From Pararhizobium mangrovi (GTDB lineage Bacteria > Pseudomonadota > Alphaproteobacteria > Rhizobiales > Rhizobiaceae): DNA of 64,000 bases. Positions 43,915-52,571 of this stretch are shown here, one piece after another (the stretch's first letter is position 1; each line of letters begins with the position of its first letter). The translations under genes were made by a program, and so were the position numbers. Location: positions 1 to 64,000 of the forward strand of contig NZ_VHLH01000023.1 in NCBI RefSeq assembly GCF_006516965.1. The letters run 5' to 3'. The notes under the pieces are model-generated. The model did not search any database and was not told the DNA's origin. It worked only from the letters and a program-made list of their open reading frames with translations.

Positions 43915-45041
43915 TACCCGGCGGCCAGCTTCGCCCCTTCGGCGAGCGCGGCGAGCTTGGCATAGGCGATCTCGGGATCGACGGCGCCGAAACCGGCAAA
44001 GGTTCCGAAACCGCAATCGCTGCCTGCCATGACCCGATCCGGGCCGACGATATCGGTAAACCGTCGAACGCGCTCTGCAACCAGGTCCGGGTGCTCGACG
44101 AAGTTCGTCGTGGTGTCGACGACGCCCGGCACCAGCACCTTGTCTTCCGGAATTTCGCTCTTTCGGTCGCGAAAGATGGTCCATTCATGCCCATGGCGCG
44201 GGTTCGAGGTCTCGAAGAGCACGTAGCGCGCCTTCGCCGCCATCAGCGTTTCGAACACTTCGTTCATCGGGATGTCGCAGACATGCGGGCCTTCGTAATT
44301 GCCCCAGCAGATGTGGATGCGCACCCGCTCGGCCGGAACGTCGGCCAGCGCATGGTTCAGCGCATCGACATGCTGACGGGCGATCTTCACGAACTCCGCA
44401 TCGGAAAGATCGGCAAAGAGCATGTGCCTCGAAAGCGCGAGGTCCGGACAATCGAGCTGCAGGTCGAGCCCGGCCGCCACGATCGTCTCGTATTCCGCCT
44501 TCATCGCGTCCGCGAGCGCCTGAAGATACGCCTCGCGTGTCGGATAATAGGTGTTCTGCAGGAAAAGCGAGATCACGCCCGGCGAGGCGGCGTTCATGAA
44601 GCCGCGTTCCGCGCCATGTTCGGCCATCGCCGCCTTGAGGTTGTCGATATCGGTTTCGAGTTCGCCCTGTCCCTTCGAACGCACCTCGCCGATGCATTGG
44701 GGTCGCGCATATTGCGGCGTGCCGCCGCTGTCCGCCACGCGCTTGAGATAGCTCGGATAGAGTTTCAGGTCGGCCGGCGCATTGCGCTCGCTGTCGCCGC
44801 CGAAGCCGGTGTAGCGGTCCTTCACATAGGTCGCGTAGCTGATCTTCGAGGTCTCGCCGTCCGAGACGATGTCGATGCCAGCCTCGACCTGCCGGCGCAC
44901 GGTCTCGCAGACGTTGCGCCGCATGCATTCGTCGAAGGCCTGCGGATCGTAGGTTTCGCCGTGCTCGCGCGCGAAGATGAAATCCACCACTTCCTGCGTG
45001 CGTGGCAGCGAACCGACATGCGTTGCCTTGACCCGCTTCAT
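43914..45041 (-). CDS. Stand-alone MetE-like zinc methyltransferase (cobalamin-independent methionine synthase C-terminal domain)
   Basis: The 375-residue protein is the catalytic half of MetE without the N-terminal domain. Zinc ligands are conserved: His243 and Cys245 (RIHICWGNYEG), Glu277 (LFETSNPRHG) and Cys343 (AGSDCGFGTF). THVGSLPRT and DIVSDGETSK are other family blocks. It heads a leftward operon with an alkyl-bond hydrolase and an aldolase, so it may remove or transfer an alkyl group of the substrate rather than make methionine. The ATG at 45041 is preceded by GGGGAGG. Confidence 0.87.
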   Translation of the reverse strand: MKRVKATHVGSLPRTQEVVDFIFAREHGETYDPQAFDECMRRNVCETVRRQVEAGIDIVSDGETSKISYATYVKDRYTGFGGDSERNAPADLKLYPSYLKRVADSGGTPQYARPQCIGEVRSKGQGELETDIDNLKAAMAEHGAERGFMNAASPGVISLFLQNTYYPTREAYLQALADAMKAEYETIVAAGLDLQLDCPDLALSRHMLFADLSDAEFVKIARQHVDALNHALADVPAERVRIHICWGNYEGPHVCDIPMNEVFETLMAAKARYVLFETSNPRHGHEWTIFRDRKSEIPEDKVLVPGVVDTTTNFVEHPDLVAERVRRFTDIVGPDRVMAGSDCGFGTFAGFGAVDPEIAYAKLAALAEGAKLAAG

Positions 45042-45093
45042 GATGTCCTCCCCGTTCCGTTCCATCTCACGATCGACCCTTCATACCTGCGTT

Positions 45094-45109
45094 TTGCATG
45101 CGATTGCAA
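45094..45109. promoter_or_regulatory. LacI-type operator 3, upstream of the MetE-like operon
   Basis: TTGCATGCGATTGCAA is a LacI-family palindrome with CG centre, matching operator 1 (reverse complement) at 13 of 16 positions. It lies 53 nt upstream of the MetE-like start and suggests that both ends of the island are controlled by the same repressor. Confidence 0.6.
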
Positions 45110-45251
45110 TGGAGCCCTGTATGGGGTGAGGGTACGATCGCGTTCGAGGGATTTCCGTTACCGGTACGCGCCGGCAACCGACAATTTCGCATTTGCACGG
45201 AAGCGCCACATGCATCGCTTCCATCCGACGATCTTACGCGAAAATGTCGGT

Positions 45252-47120
45252 TTAGCCGTTGGCGGTCGCCGGACGAGCAAAGACCCGGCTTCGCAAGCTC
45301 GGGCGGCCTGCCGCGTTTGCCGGGCGGTACTCGCGATCCCTGGCCATGCGGTACAACGCATCGTTGGCGGGACCCAGAAGTTCGCACGCCGCATCGAACG
45401 ATTGCCGGATCGTATCGAGTTCGGCGAGTGCTTCGGGCGTTTCGCCCTCTTCGACCAGGTCCGAAAGAAGGGTGTGGGCGCGAAGGATCAGGTCCGGAAC
45501 CTTCACCGCCTTATCGATCGTCGCGAAGCGAGGCCCGTCTTCGCCGGCCGTCGCCGCGAAGTCCCGATCGATCGCCATGCAGATGGCTTCGTCGCGTGGT
45601 GGCCAGACCCCCGGCGTCACCGCTTCAAGCGAACGCATCGCCTTCCGCCAGTCGCTGCGCCAGTGCGTCGCGTCGAGGAAGACGCGCGGCCGATCGCGGC
45701 TCGCCTCTTCGCACGCCAGCGCACACCGCAGCCAGCCGACAAGGCCTTGTTCGATCGGAAGGCCGTGCTCTGCCTGAAGGCGATTTGCATAACGGAGCGG
45801 GTCGGCAACCATGATCACGGTCGCAACCGCGAGGCCGCAGGAATCCGCCATGCTATTCCACAGAGGCAGCAGCCGGCAGAGGCTCGGCTCGCTGAAAACC
45901 ACCAGGTCCAGCGCGGGAACGTCCCGGAAGATCGCCTCGAAAAGTGCCGAGGCATGGGTCGTCACGTCGTCCTGCAAGGACAGGTTGCCGATACCGTGAA
46001 GCGCGATTTCCGGTGCGATGCCTTGATCGCGAAGTACCGAGGCGTGCAGCTTGCAAACCGCGCCTTTGTCGTTTCGATCCGGCCCGAAGGCGCCGAGACG
46101 GCGAAGGAGCGCATCGAAATCCACGGTCGGCCCACAACCGGTCACGAGCACGATCCGCCCCAATGCTTCCGCCACCGATCGTCGCTCGATCCTGTGAGCC
46201 TGCGATACGCTCGTCTCCCGTTCCGAAGCCCGTGCCTCGAAAAACGAACGCATCGTCGTATCGATGCTGAGTTCGCCCGCAAGAACCCCGGCCTGGAGCG
46301 CGCGGGCGTCCGGCAACGCCTCGCGAAAAGCGTCGTCGATGGAACCGGAACATTGTCGCATTCGGTTCCAGCGGCGGTACTTCCAAGACTTTTTCTGCGG
46401 AAGGTCACGGTTCGCGTCGACCGCTGTTCCGATCCGCTTCACGGATGCTTCGAAGCGCTCCCGGCTTCGCACCGGAAAATGATAGACGACGATGTCGCAC
46501 GTGCCGACATCGGCCTCGCCGATCTCGTAGGATGCCGAATGGGCACCCCGCTCGATATGGTGCAGATCGCGCGTCGCGAAGACGGCTTTGGGGGGTTGCG
46601 AAAGCGTAAAGTAGGAAGCGGGCAGCGGGTCGCGCATCCGGTCGGCAAGCTTCGGCATGGCGCGCGGCGGTGTCGCGCGATAGGCGAGCGTCTGCTGCCA
46701 GCCGTCGGTCGCAAGCCGGTCGCGGTCGCCGACCATGTTGCGGCGCTCGCATCTCAGGGCCTTTTCTCGCCGTCCGCGGAGCGCCTGCTTCAGCGTACCG
46801 GCCGGGTTCATCCAGAACTCGTCCGCATCGCTGCTGATGACCCGATCCGCGCCGTAATCGTCGCGAGCGATGCGGGCCATGCGTGTCGCCCACCGATCCT
46901 GCTCGTAGGCGTCGGAAGGTTCGTCGAAGAGGACGATCTCGCCGCGTTCGGCGCGCTTGCGAAGGATTTCGCGCGTACCGTCACGCGAAGCGTTGTCGGT
47001 GACGATGATGACGTCGATATCTCTTTGCAGGTGAAAATCGATCACCGTATCGATGATGTCCGCTTCGTCGCGCACGAGCAGCGTGAGGGCCAGTGTGATG
47101 TCGTTCGCCGCAGGCTTCAT
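45252..47120 (-). CDS. Two-part protein: GT2-type glycosyltransferase domain and sulfotransferase-like C-terminal region
   Basis: The 622-residue product starts with a GT2_4/GT92-like domain: LALTLLVRDEADIIDTVIDFH, VIIVTDNASRDGTREIL, and RVISSDADEFWMNP (DxD near residue 97). From about residue 330 a separate region, with GRIVLVTGCGPTVDFDALLRRL and HIGIGN-like (HGIGNLSLQD) segments, looks like a degenerate sulfotransferase or related nucleotide-binding domain; this part is tentative. The start overlaps the stop of the 1345-residue protein gene (ATGA). Likely role: making or decorating a surface polysaccharide. Confidence 0.7.
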   Translation of the reverse strand: MKPAANDITLALTLLVRDEADIIDTVIDFHLQRDIDVIIVTDNASRDGTREILRKRAERGEIVLFDEPSDAYEQDRWATRMARIARDDYGADRVISSDADEFWMNPAGTLKQALRGRREKALRCERRNMVGDRDRLATDGWQQTLAYRATPPRAMPKLADRMRDPLPASYFTLSQPPKAVFATRDLHHIERGAHSASYEIGEADVGTCDIVVYHFPVRSRERFEASVKRIGTAVDANRDLPQKKSWKYRRWNRMRQCSGSIDDAFREALPDARALQAGVLAGELSIDTTMRSFFEARASERETSVSQAHRIERRSVAEALGRIVLVTGCGPTVDFDALLRRLGAFGPDRNDKGAVCKLHASVLRDQGIAPEIALHGIGNLSLQDDVTTHASALFEAIFRDVPALDLVVFSEPSLCRLLPLWNSMADSCGLAVATVIMVADPLRYANRLQAEHGLPIEQGLVGWLRCALACEEASRDRPRVFLDATHWRSDWRKAMRSLEAVTPGVWPPRDEAICMAIDRDFAATAGEDGPRFATIDKAVKVPDLILRAHTLLSDLVEEGETPEALAELDTIRQSFDAACELLGPANDALYRMARDREYRPANAAGRPSLRSRVFARPATANG

Positions 47121-50100
47121 TCGTTGAGGCTTTCGTGTTCGATGACGTAGAGTTGCCGGCCGCCATCGTGAAGCGAGGTGACGAGGATGCGACGCCCGTC
47201 GCGCGTCGGGACCGGATGGAGATCGCAGCGAAACGGCCCGTGGTTCGGCACGTGGTTGGAAAAGGCGGCGATCTCCCGTTGTTCGCCGCTTGCAACATCG
47301 AGGAGCGCGACCGTCACCCGCTCCTGATACGGCGTGTCGAGCACCCAAAGGTCCGGGTCTTCGGCGAGATGGCGAATGTGGACGTTGCGCGTGATCGTTT
47401 CCGGCAGGAGCGCACGTTCCTTCGTGCCGTAAGGCGCCGTGTCGGAAAAGAGACCGAGATTGCCTTCCGCCTGGTGCCAGCAGTAAAGCCGATCGTCGTC
47501 GAGCCACATGACGTGCGAGGTCCCGCGTCCAAGGATGCGCAGGTCGGTCCCGTCGCTCCCGCAGGTGACGCTCACCCCCATCGTGCCCTTCCAGCGGATC
47601 TTCGGACCGCGGTCGCGCCATCGAAACTTCGCGGTAAAGCGCTTTCCCGATGGCGACAGCTTGACGTGATTGAACCAGTAGATGCGATCCGCCGCGCGAT
47701 GCTCGTCCCGCTCTTCGCGATCGAGATAAGCCATCAGCGCTTCGCGAGCGCGCGCAAGAGAAAGAACGATTTCGTTGAAGCCCGTCTCGAGATGCATGCG
47801 CCAGATGCCGTCGTCGAGCGGCGCATCCTCCTCGAGCTTTGCTCCGGCACCGCCGGTATAGCCGTACCCGGGTCGCGCCTCGTCGAGACGCGCCATGTTG
47901 ACGCCGAGTGCGAACACCGCTGCGGGATCCACCGCGTAGACGGGGCGGGGCAGCGTCGAGACACGGCCGGTCCCAACGTTCAACTGTCGCGCGACGAAGG
48001 CGTCGCCGTCGCGATCGTTCCAGAACAGTCGTTCGCCCGAGGGGTGCCACTGCGCCATCGGTCCCTGTTGCCAGCTCCACGCAGCCGAGGTGCCGACCGG
48101 CGTGAACCCGCCGGCCTCGATATCCACCAGCCCGATTGTGATTTCATCCGCAGGCGTCATCCATCGCTCGGAGAAATTCGATTCGAAGGCGACCGCCCGA
48201 CGTTCGGCGGAGTCGACGACCGGAATGTCGTAGTAGCTGTGCGCGTGGAACCGCGCCTGCCCGGTTCCGCTCGTAAGCTGGCGCACGCGCCATCCGGCAG
48301 AAGCCTCGGGCGCGCCGCTACTCGTCCCTGCTTTGCGCATCGTCCGGTTTGCACTTCGAAACGCGCGCGCCTGGCTTCGATAATCGGCAAAGGCACCCTT
48401 CCAGTCGGCCGGCGCGCGGTCCATCGGACCGCGAACGGGAACGGTGTCGACGTCCACCCTTCCCTCACCCTTCGCCAGATAGTCGAGCATGCGCTGGCCG
48501 TAGGTCGTGCCGGCCGTGCTTGCCCCCGGTGTATTCATCCGCCGTTCGATCGAGGCCTGGACCGCGCCGTGCCACTTGAAATGGTTCACCCGCGCCGGCA
48601 AGCGGAACCGGAACGCCGGATCCTTGATGCGCGGGAATGCAGCAAGGTTCATGCCGTAGGCAAAGGCCGCGTTCTTTTGCAGTGGGCCGTGACCACCCCG
48701 CCCCGGCTCGAAGCGTGCGCGGAAGAGCATCATGGTCACCGTTCCGGTCGCATCCTTCTCGCCGTGGCGCTTGCCGGCCGTGCACATGATGTCGGCTTCG
48801 AGGGGAAACTGTCGATCGAGAGACCGCTCAGGCGTGATCGGTGGCAGCGTCCCGTCTACGGCCAGCCGGTCGATCATCGGTCCGTCCAGGACGTCGAACC
48901 TGTTTTCCTCCATCCAGGCGATCATGTCGCCAAGCGGAGCGGGATAGACGTGGAATTCGTCGACGTCGGCGCTCACCACCCAGTCATCGGCAGCGCAGCA
49001 GCGCTGCTGCATTTCGCGCCGGCGCTCCCACATCGTCTCGCTCGTATAGGCCCCGATCCATACGTCCGGTTCGCCGACGCCCCGGTCGCGGAGCACGCGA
49101 TGCGCGGCGGCGAGCTTCGCTTCGTCGCGTTCGGCCTGGTTGAGGATGAGGTGCATTGTCGCCGGATCGAGCCCGAGCCCGATATAGTGATCCAGAAACG
49201 GCGCCAGCAGCGCAGCATCCGCATCGAGGCCGACGCAGGAAAAGAGCCGAACGCCACGAAGCGGCCGGACTTCGGCGGATTCCGGTGCTCCTTCCGTCTT
49301 TGATGGGGCGACAGGCACGGTCGTCCTTCGGGCCGAACCGTCGGCCGAGTCGTCGAACGTATAGCCGTTCAGGAAATCGTGCGTGCGCACGAGCCCGTCG
49401 ACGGCCTTGCGGTCCTCCTTCCGCCAGGCGATGTCGTGGCGGCTGCTGTTGGGAGCGGCATGCGTGATCGCTGCGGCGCCGGCGAGAGCGGCCTCATCTT
49501 CCGCCAGACCGAGGAAACGGAAGATTGTTGCCATCGTCGCGGCCGGATCGGCGACGAAGGCTTCGTGGCGCACTTCCAGCCAGTCCTGCGGGGCGACACG
49601 GGCTTTCAGCGAGGCAAGCCCCGCACAGAGCGTTCGATAGTCCTCCACCATTTCCGGCAGGACGCTGCCGGAGATCGATCCGCGCTCCTGCTTCAGTCGC
49701 GCCTTGAACTCCGTCTCGTCGCCGGCGGCGATACGCAACGCGTCGTAATGGCGGCCCTTGCGCAGGCTGAGCGTCGCGACGTTGTCGAACGGGTTCCGAA
49801 CGACGGAGATCCATGCCTTGCGCTGAGCGGGAAAGGCACCGTCGACCGCGGAAAGGATCTCCGGGCGTTCGCTCAGGCGGCGCAATGCCCAGTCGCCCTT
49901 CTTGTCGCCGAGAAGTTTCGGCGCCTCGGCGCGGCCGCCACTTGCGCCCGGAACCCGATAGGAATGGCCGTTCCAGCTCCGTCCGCTCGCTTCGAACGCC
50001 GCGGAGTTTTCGGCGATCAACGCGAAGATCTCCTCGGACGAAAAGCCCTCTTCCACGAGGCCGACCATATCGAGCTCGTGCGACACGAGCGCGGCCGGGT

Positions 50101-51154
50101 GGGCGTCGATCAGCGAACCGATGATGGAATGTCCCGAACGCGGAAACCCGGCGAACTGGACGAGCGTGTCGACCTTGCCGAGATCCATCGTCTCGCGCCG
50201 CTTCAGCGCTCGCTCGCGCAACGCTTCGAAAGGTACCCGGGAATGGCGCCGCGACTTCGCGCCTTCGAACACCGGAATGGCGTGATCCCGCCGCTTCTCT
50301 AACTTTTCTTCGGATCGAGGCTTACCGGTTTTGCCGCCTGCGCGAACGGTATCGTCATCGGATGTCGCCGAAGCCGCGTGGTCGTCCGCTTGCCTATGGG
50401 CAACGTATTCCGGGGGGGTCTTCAAAGGGAGCCCGAACGCGGCGAACGCCTCGTCGACGTGGCGCGCAGGCGTCGTTTCGGGGCGTTTCGGTTTATGGTT
50501 CGGCGTATTGGTGCGCCGGGCGAGCCGATATGCGGCGCGAATAACGAAACGGATCGGCCGTGTGACGCGCCAGCTATTGCTACGCAGAAGCGCATCGTAG
50601 CGCCTCTCGAGAAGGTCCGCATGGTGCGCAAGCGCGTTTCGTTCCTTGAGCAACGGCGCGACGAGACGTGATTTCGCGGCCTCGTAGTCGACAGCCATTT
50701 TCTCGCAGGCGGACCGAAGAGCCGCGACGTCCGCTTCGAGCTTCGCTCGCGCCTCTTCGCTTCTTTCGCCGCGCTTGCGTTCTTCCCGAAGTTCGAGGTC
50801 GTGCCGGTCCTTGTCGGCCCGCCGCGCGGCGTCGCGGTCGCTCAATGCGGCTTCGCGCTCGCGCAGGACGACGTCACGATCGCGCAGCGCGGCATGCGTC
50901 TCCTCCAGTGCCGCCTGGCGATCGGTGCATCGCCGTTCCAGCACCGCGACCCGCTCTCGAAGTTCGCGTTCCTCGCGCTCCATCTCCAAAAAGGCGAGCT
51001 CGGTCTTCCGCCGTGCGGCGATCGCACGCTCGGCGACATCGTCACGCGCAGCGAGACTTTCGCGCAATCGCTCGACCTCGCCGCGCAGGTACTCCAGCTC
51101 ACTGCTGCGGCGTTCGCTCCTTACGAATTTCGCGGCCATTTCGACGTCATTCAT
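47117..51154 (-). CDS. Giant fusion: coiled coil, sulfotransferase, GT2-type glycosyltransferase and beta-propeller
   Basis: The 1345-residue protein has a long charged coiled coil (about 15-200) ending in LLRSNSWRVTRPIR, a phrase common at glycosyltransferase junctions. A sulfotransferase domain follows (about 330-600) with the PAPS loop FAGFPRSGHSIIGSL and 3'-phosphate region WISVVRNPFDN. Next is a GT2_4/GT92-like domain (about 635-900) with FSCVGLDADAALLAPFLDHY and DVDEF. The C-terminal 350 residues have beta-propeller character (WHPSGERLFWNDRDG, VKLSPSGKRFTAKF, HVMWLDDDRLYCWH). No signal peptide. ATG 51154 is chosen; a GTG lies three codons upstream. Confidence 0.75.
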   Translation of the reverse strand: MNDVEMAAKFVRSERRSSELEYLRGEVERLRESLAARDDVAERAIAARRKTELAFLEMEREERELRERVAVLERRCTDRQAALEETHAALRDRDVVLREREAALSDRDAARRADKDRHDLELREERKRGERSEEARAKLEADVAALRSACEKMAVDYEAAKSRLVAPLLKERNALAHHADLLERRYDALLRSNSWRVTRPIRFVIRAAYRLARRTNTPNHKPKRPETTPARHVDEAFAAFGLPLKTPPEYVAHRQADDHAASATSDDDTVRAGGKTGKPRSEEKLEKRRDHAIPVFEGAKSRRHSRVPFEALRERALKRRETMDLGKVDTLVQFAGFPRSGHSIIGSLIDAHPAALVSHELDMVGLVEEGFSSEEIFALIAENSAAFEASGRSWNGHSYRVPGASGGRAEAPKLLGDKKGDWALRRLSERPEILSAVDGAFPAQRKAWISVVRNPFDNVATLSLRKGRHYDALRIAAGDETEFKARLKQERGSISGSVLPEMVEDYRTLCAGLASLKARVAPQDWLEVRHEAFVADPAATMATIFRFLGLAEDEAALAGAAAITHAAPNSSRHDIAWRKEDRKAVDGLVRTHDFLNGYTFDDSADGSARRTTVPVAPSKTEGAPESAEVRPLRGVRLFSCVGLDADAALLAPFLDHYIGLGLDPATMHLILNQAERDEAKLAAAHRVLRDRGVGEPDVWIGAYTSETMWERRREMQQRCCAADDWVVSADVDEFHVYPAPLGDMIAWMEENRFDVLDGPMIDRLAVDGTLPPITPERSLDRQFPLEADIMCTAGKRHGEKDATGTVTMMLFRARFEPGRGGHGPLQKNAAFAYGMNLAAFPRIKDPAFRFRLPARVNHFKWHGAVQASIERRMNTPGASTAGTTYGQRMLDYLAKGEGRVDVDTVPVRGPMDRAPADWKGAFADYRSQARAFRSANRTMRKAGTSSGAPEASAGWRVRQLTSGTGQARFHAHSYYDIPVVDSAERRAVAFESNFSERWMTPADEITIGLVDIEAGGFTPVGTSAAWSWQQGPMAQWHPSGERLFWNDRDGDAFVARQLNVGTGRVSTLPRPVYAVDPAAVFALGVNMARLDEARPGYGYTGGAGAKLEEDAPLDDGIWRMHLETGFNEIVLSLARAREALMAYLDREERDEHRAADRIYWFNHVKLSPSGKRFTAKFRWRDRGPKIRWKGTMGVSVTCGSDGTDLRILGRGTSHVMWLDDDRLYCWHQAEGNLGLFSDTAPYGTKERALLPETITRNVHIRHLAEDPDLWVLDTPYQERVTVALLDVASGEQREIAAFSNHVPNHGPFRCDLHPVPTRDGRRILVTSLHDGGRQLYVIEHESLNE

Positions 51155-51302
51155 AGTGCACACTTTTCAGATCTGACGGCGTCAACCCTTGCGTGTCCCG
51201 GGATATCATGGCGCCCTTCGGGCATGCCAGTTCCGCACCCGAATTTTCGTTGGCTCCTCAGTGTTTCGCCGTCCGCGTGAACCACCGGTTCAGAATGCAT
51301 CG

Positions 51303-52337
51303 TCACGATGGCGCCTCGCCGATCAGCCGCGGGACACGCAGCGACAGCCACGTTCGGCTCCGGCCCGAAAGGGCCGCAACGGCAAGCGCAGAGCCGGCGA
51401 AGCGACGTGTCGCCCGGGCAAAGCCGAGCCTCGGGATCGCCGCCTCGCAGGCGCGCATCCAGAAGTAGCCGCAGGCGAAACGGAACGCGGGCGGCTCGAT
51501 CGCCTGCGTGCGCGCGTTCACTTCCTGAAGATGCATAAGCCAGTCGCCGGCCCAATCGAGAAAGGCTTCGTCGACGGTATCGCTTCGCCGTTTCGGTTCG
51601 CCGAGCATGACGTGACGTGCAAGGTCGTCGGCATCGAAGGTCGCGCCAAAACGGTGGAGGACCCGTTCGAGGATTGCCGTCTTGCTTGCGCGGATCGCAT
51701 CGCCGCGACTGCGCACGACCTGCCCGGGGTGCGTTCGCCGGTCGACGAGGACGTGTGGCAGGTTGGTGATCCGGTGCGCCTCGGCAAGCCGCACGAAGAC
51801 GTCGACATCGCTGCATACCGCGAGTTCGTCGCGATACGGATAGCGTTTGAGCACTTCCGCGCGCCCCATGACGGACGATTGCTGGAAGGCGGACTTGAAG
51901 ACCAGCCAGGCCTTCACCGTCTGTGCGGAAAGCGGCGGAACCCGCTTTCCGCGAAGCGGCCTGCCCGCGGCATCGAGCTTGCCCGCCGCGCCGCCGACGA
52001 GCGCGAAGCCGGGATTGTCCCGGAAGAAGCGGATCTGGCGCGCAAGACGATCGCGGCGCGCATGGTCGTCGCTGTCGAGCCACGCGACGAACGTGCCGCG
52101 CGCGGCTTCGAGCCCGGCGTTGCGGGCCTGGGGAATGCCCAAGTTGCGGCCGTTCGAAACGATTCTCAGGCGCCGATCCGTCACGGCCTTGAGAACGTCC
52201 GGCGTTTCGTCCGTCGAACCGTCGTCGACGACGATCAGTTCGAGATCGGAAAAGCTCTGGCCGAGCACGCTTTCGACGGCGCCGCCGATGAAGGCTGCTC
52301 GATTGTGCACTGGAACGATGACCGAGACGGCTGGCAT
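51303..52337 (-). CDS. GT2-family glycosyltransferase
   Basis: The 344-residue enzyme has the GT-A start VSVIVPVHNRAAFIGGAVES, the nucleotide-sugar motif LIVVDDGSTDETPDVL, and the DxD-like WLDSDDHARRDRL (about residue 93). A C-terminal helical extension of about 120 residues has no recognised motif. The ATG at 52337 is the canonical family start. It precedes the giant fusion gene by 148 nt in the same direction, probably for the same surface glycan. Confidence 0.92.
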   Translation of the reverse strand: MPAVSVIVPVHNRAAFIGGAVESVLGQSFSDLELIVVDDGSTDETPDVLKAVTDRRLRIVSNGRNLGIPQARNAGLEAARGTFVAWLDSDDHARRDRLARQIRFFRDNPGFALVGGAAGKLDAAGRPLRGKRVPPLSAQTVKAWLVFKSAFQQSSVMGRAEVLKRYPYRDELAVCSDVDVFVRLAEAHRITNLPHVLVDRRTHPGQVVRSRGDAIRASKTAILERVLHRFGATFDADDLARHVMLGEPKRRSDTVDEAFLDWAGDWLMHLQEVNARTQAIEPPAFRFACGYFWMRACEAAIPRLGFARATRRFAGSALAVAALSGRSRTWLSLRVPRLIGEAPS

Positions 52338-52508
52338 CGGATGTCGCTTTCGAACTCGAATGCTGGGTGCGGGTGCGTTTGCCCCGCCACCTGAAACATT
52401 TTGGCGCCCGTGTGAACCCGTTCGCTTCGTGAACACCACCGAAGAGAGATTTCGAGCGAACGGACACCCGATCGAAAGGGAGGTATTTCGCCCGATCCGG
52501 CATCTCGC

Positions 52509-52526
52509 CTGTCATCATGGTGTTAC
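52509..52526 (+). promoter_or_regulatory. Possible Pho box upstream of the PhoX-like gene
   Basis: CTGTCAT at 52509-52515, a 4-bp spacer CATG and GTGTTAC at 52520-52526 resemble a rhizobial PhoB site (two CTGTCAT-like repeats 11 bp apart). The first repeat is perfect and the second weak. It lies 46 nt before the start codon. Confidence 0.4.
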
Positions 52527-52571
52527 AGACGGGCGCGAGGGTCCGTCGGACAGCCAATGGAGACAGGTCCC

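Noticed and set aside
43671-47150. Open frame of 1159 codons on the plus strand
   Set aside because: It runs antisense across the hydrolase, MetE-like and glycosyltransferase genes. Its product is Arg/His-rich with no domain, a usual by-product of high GC content.
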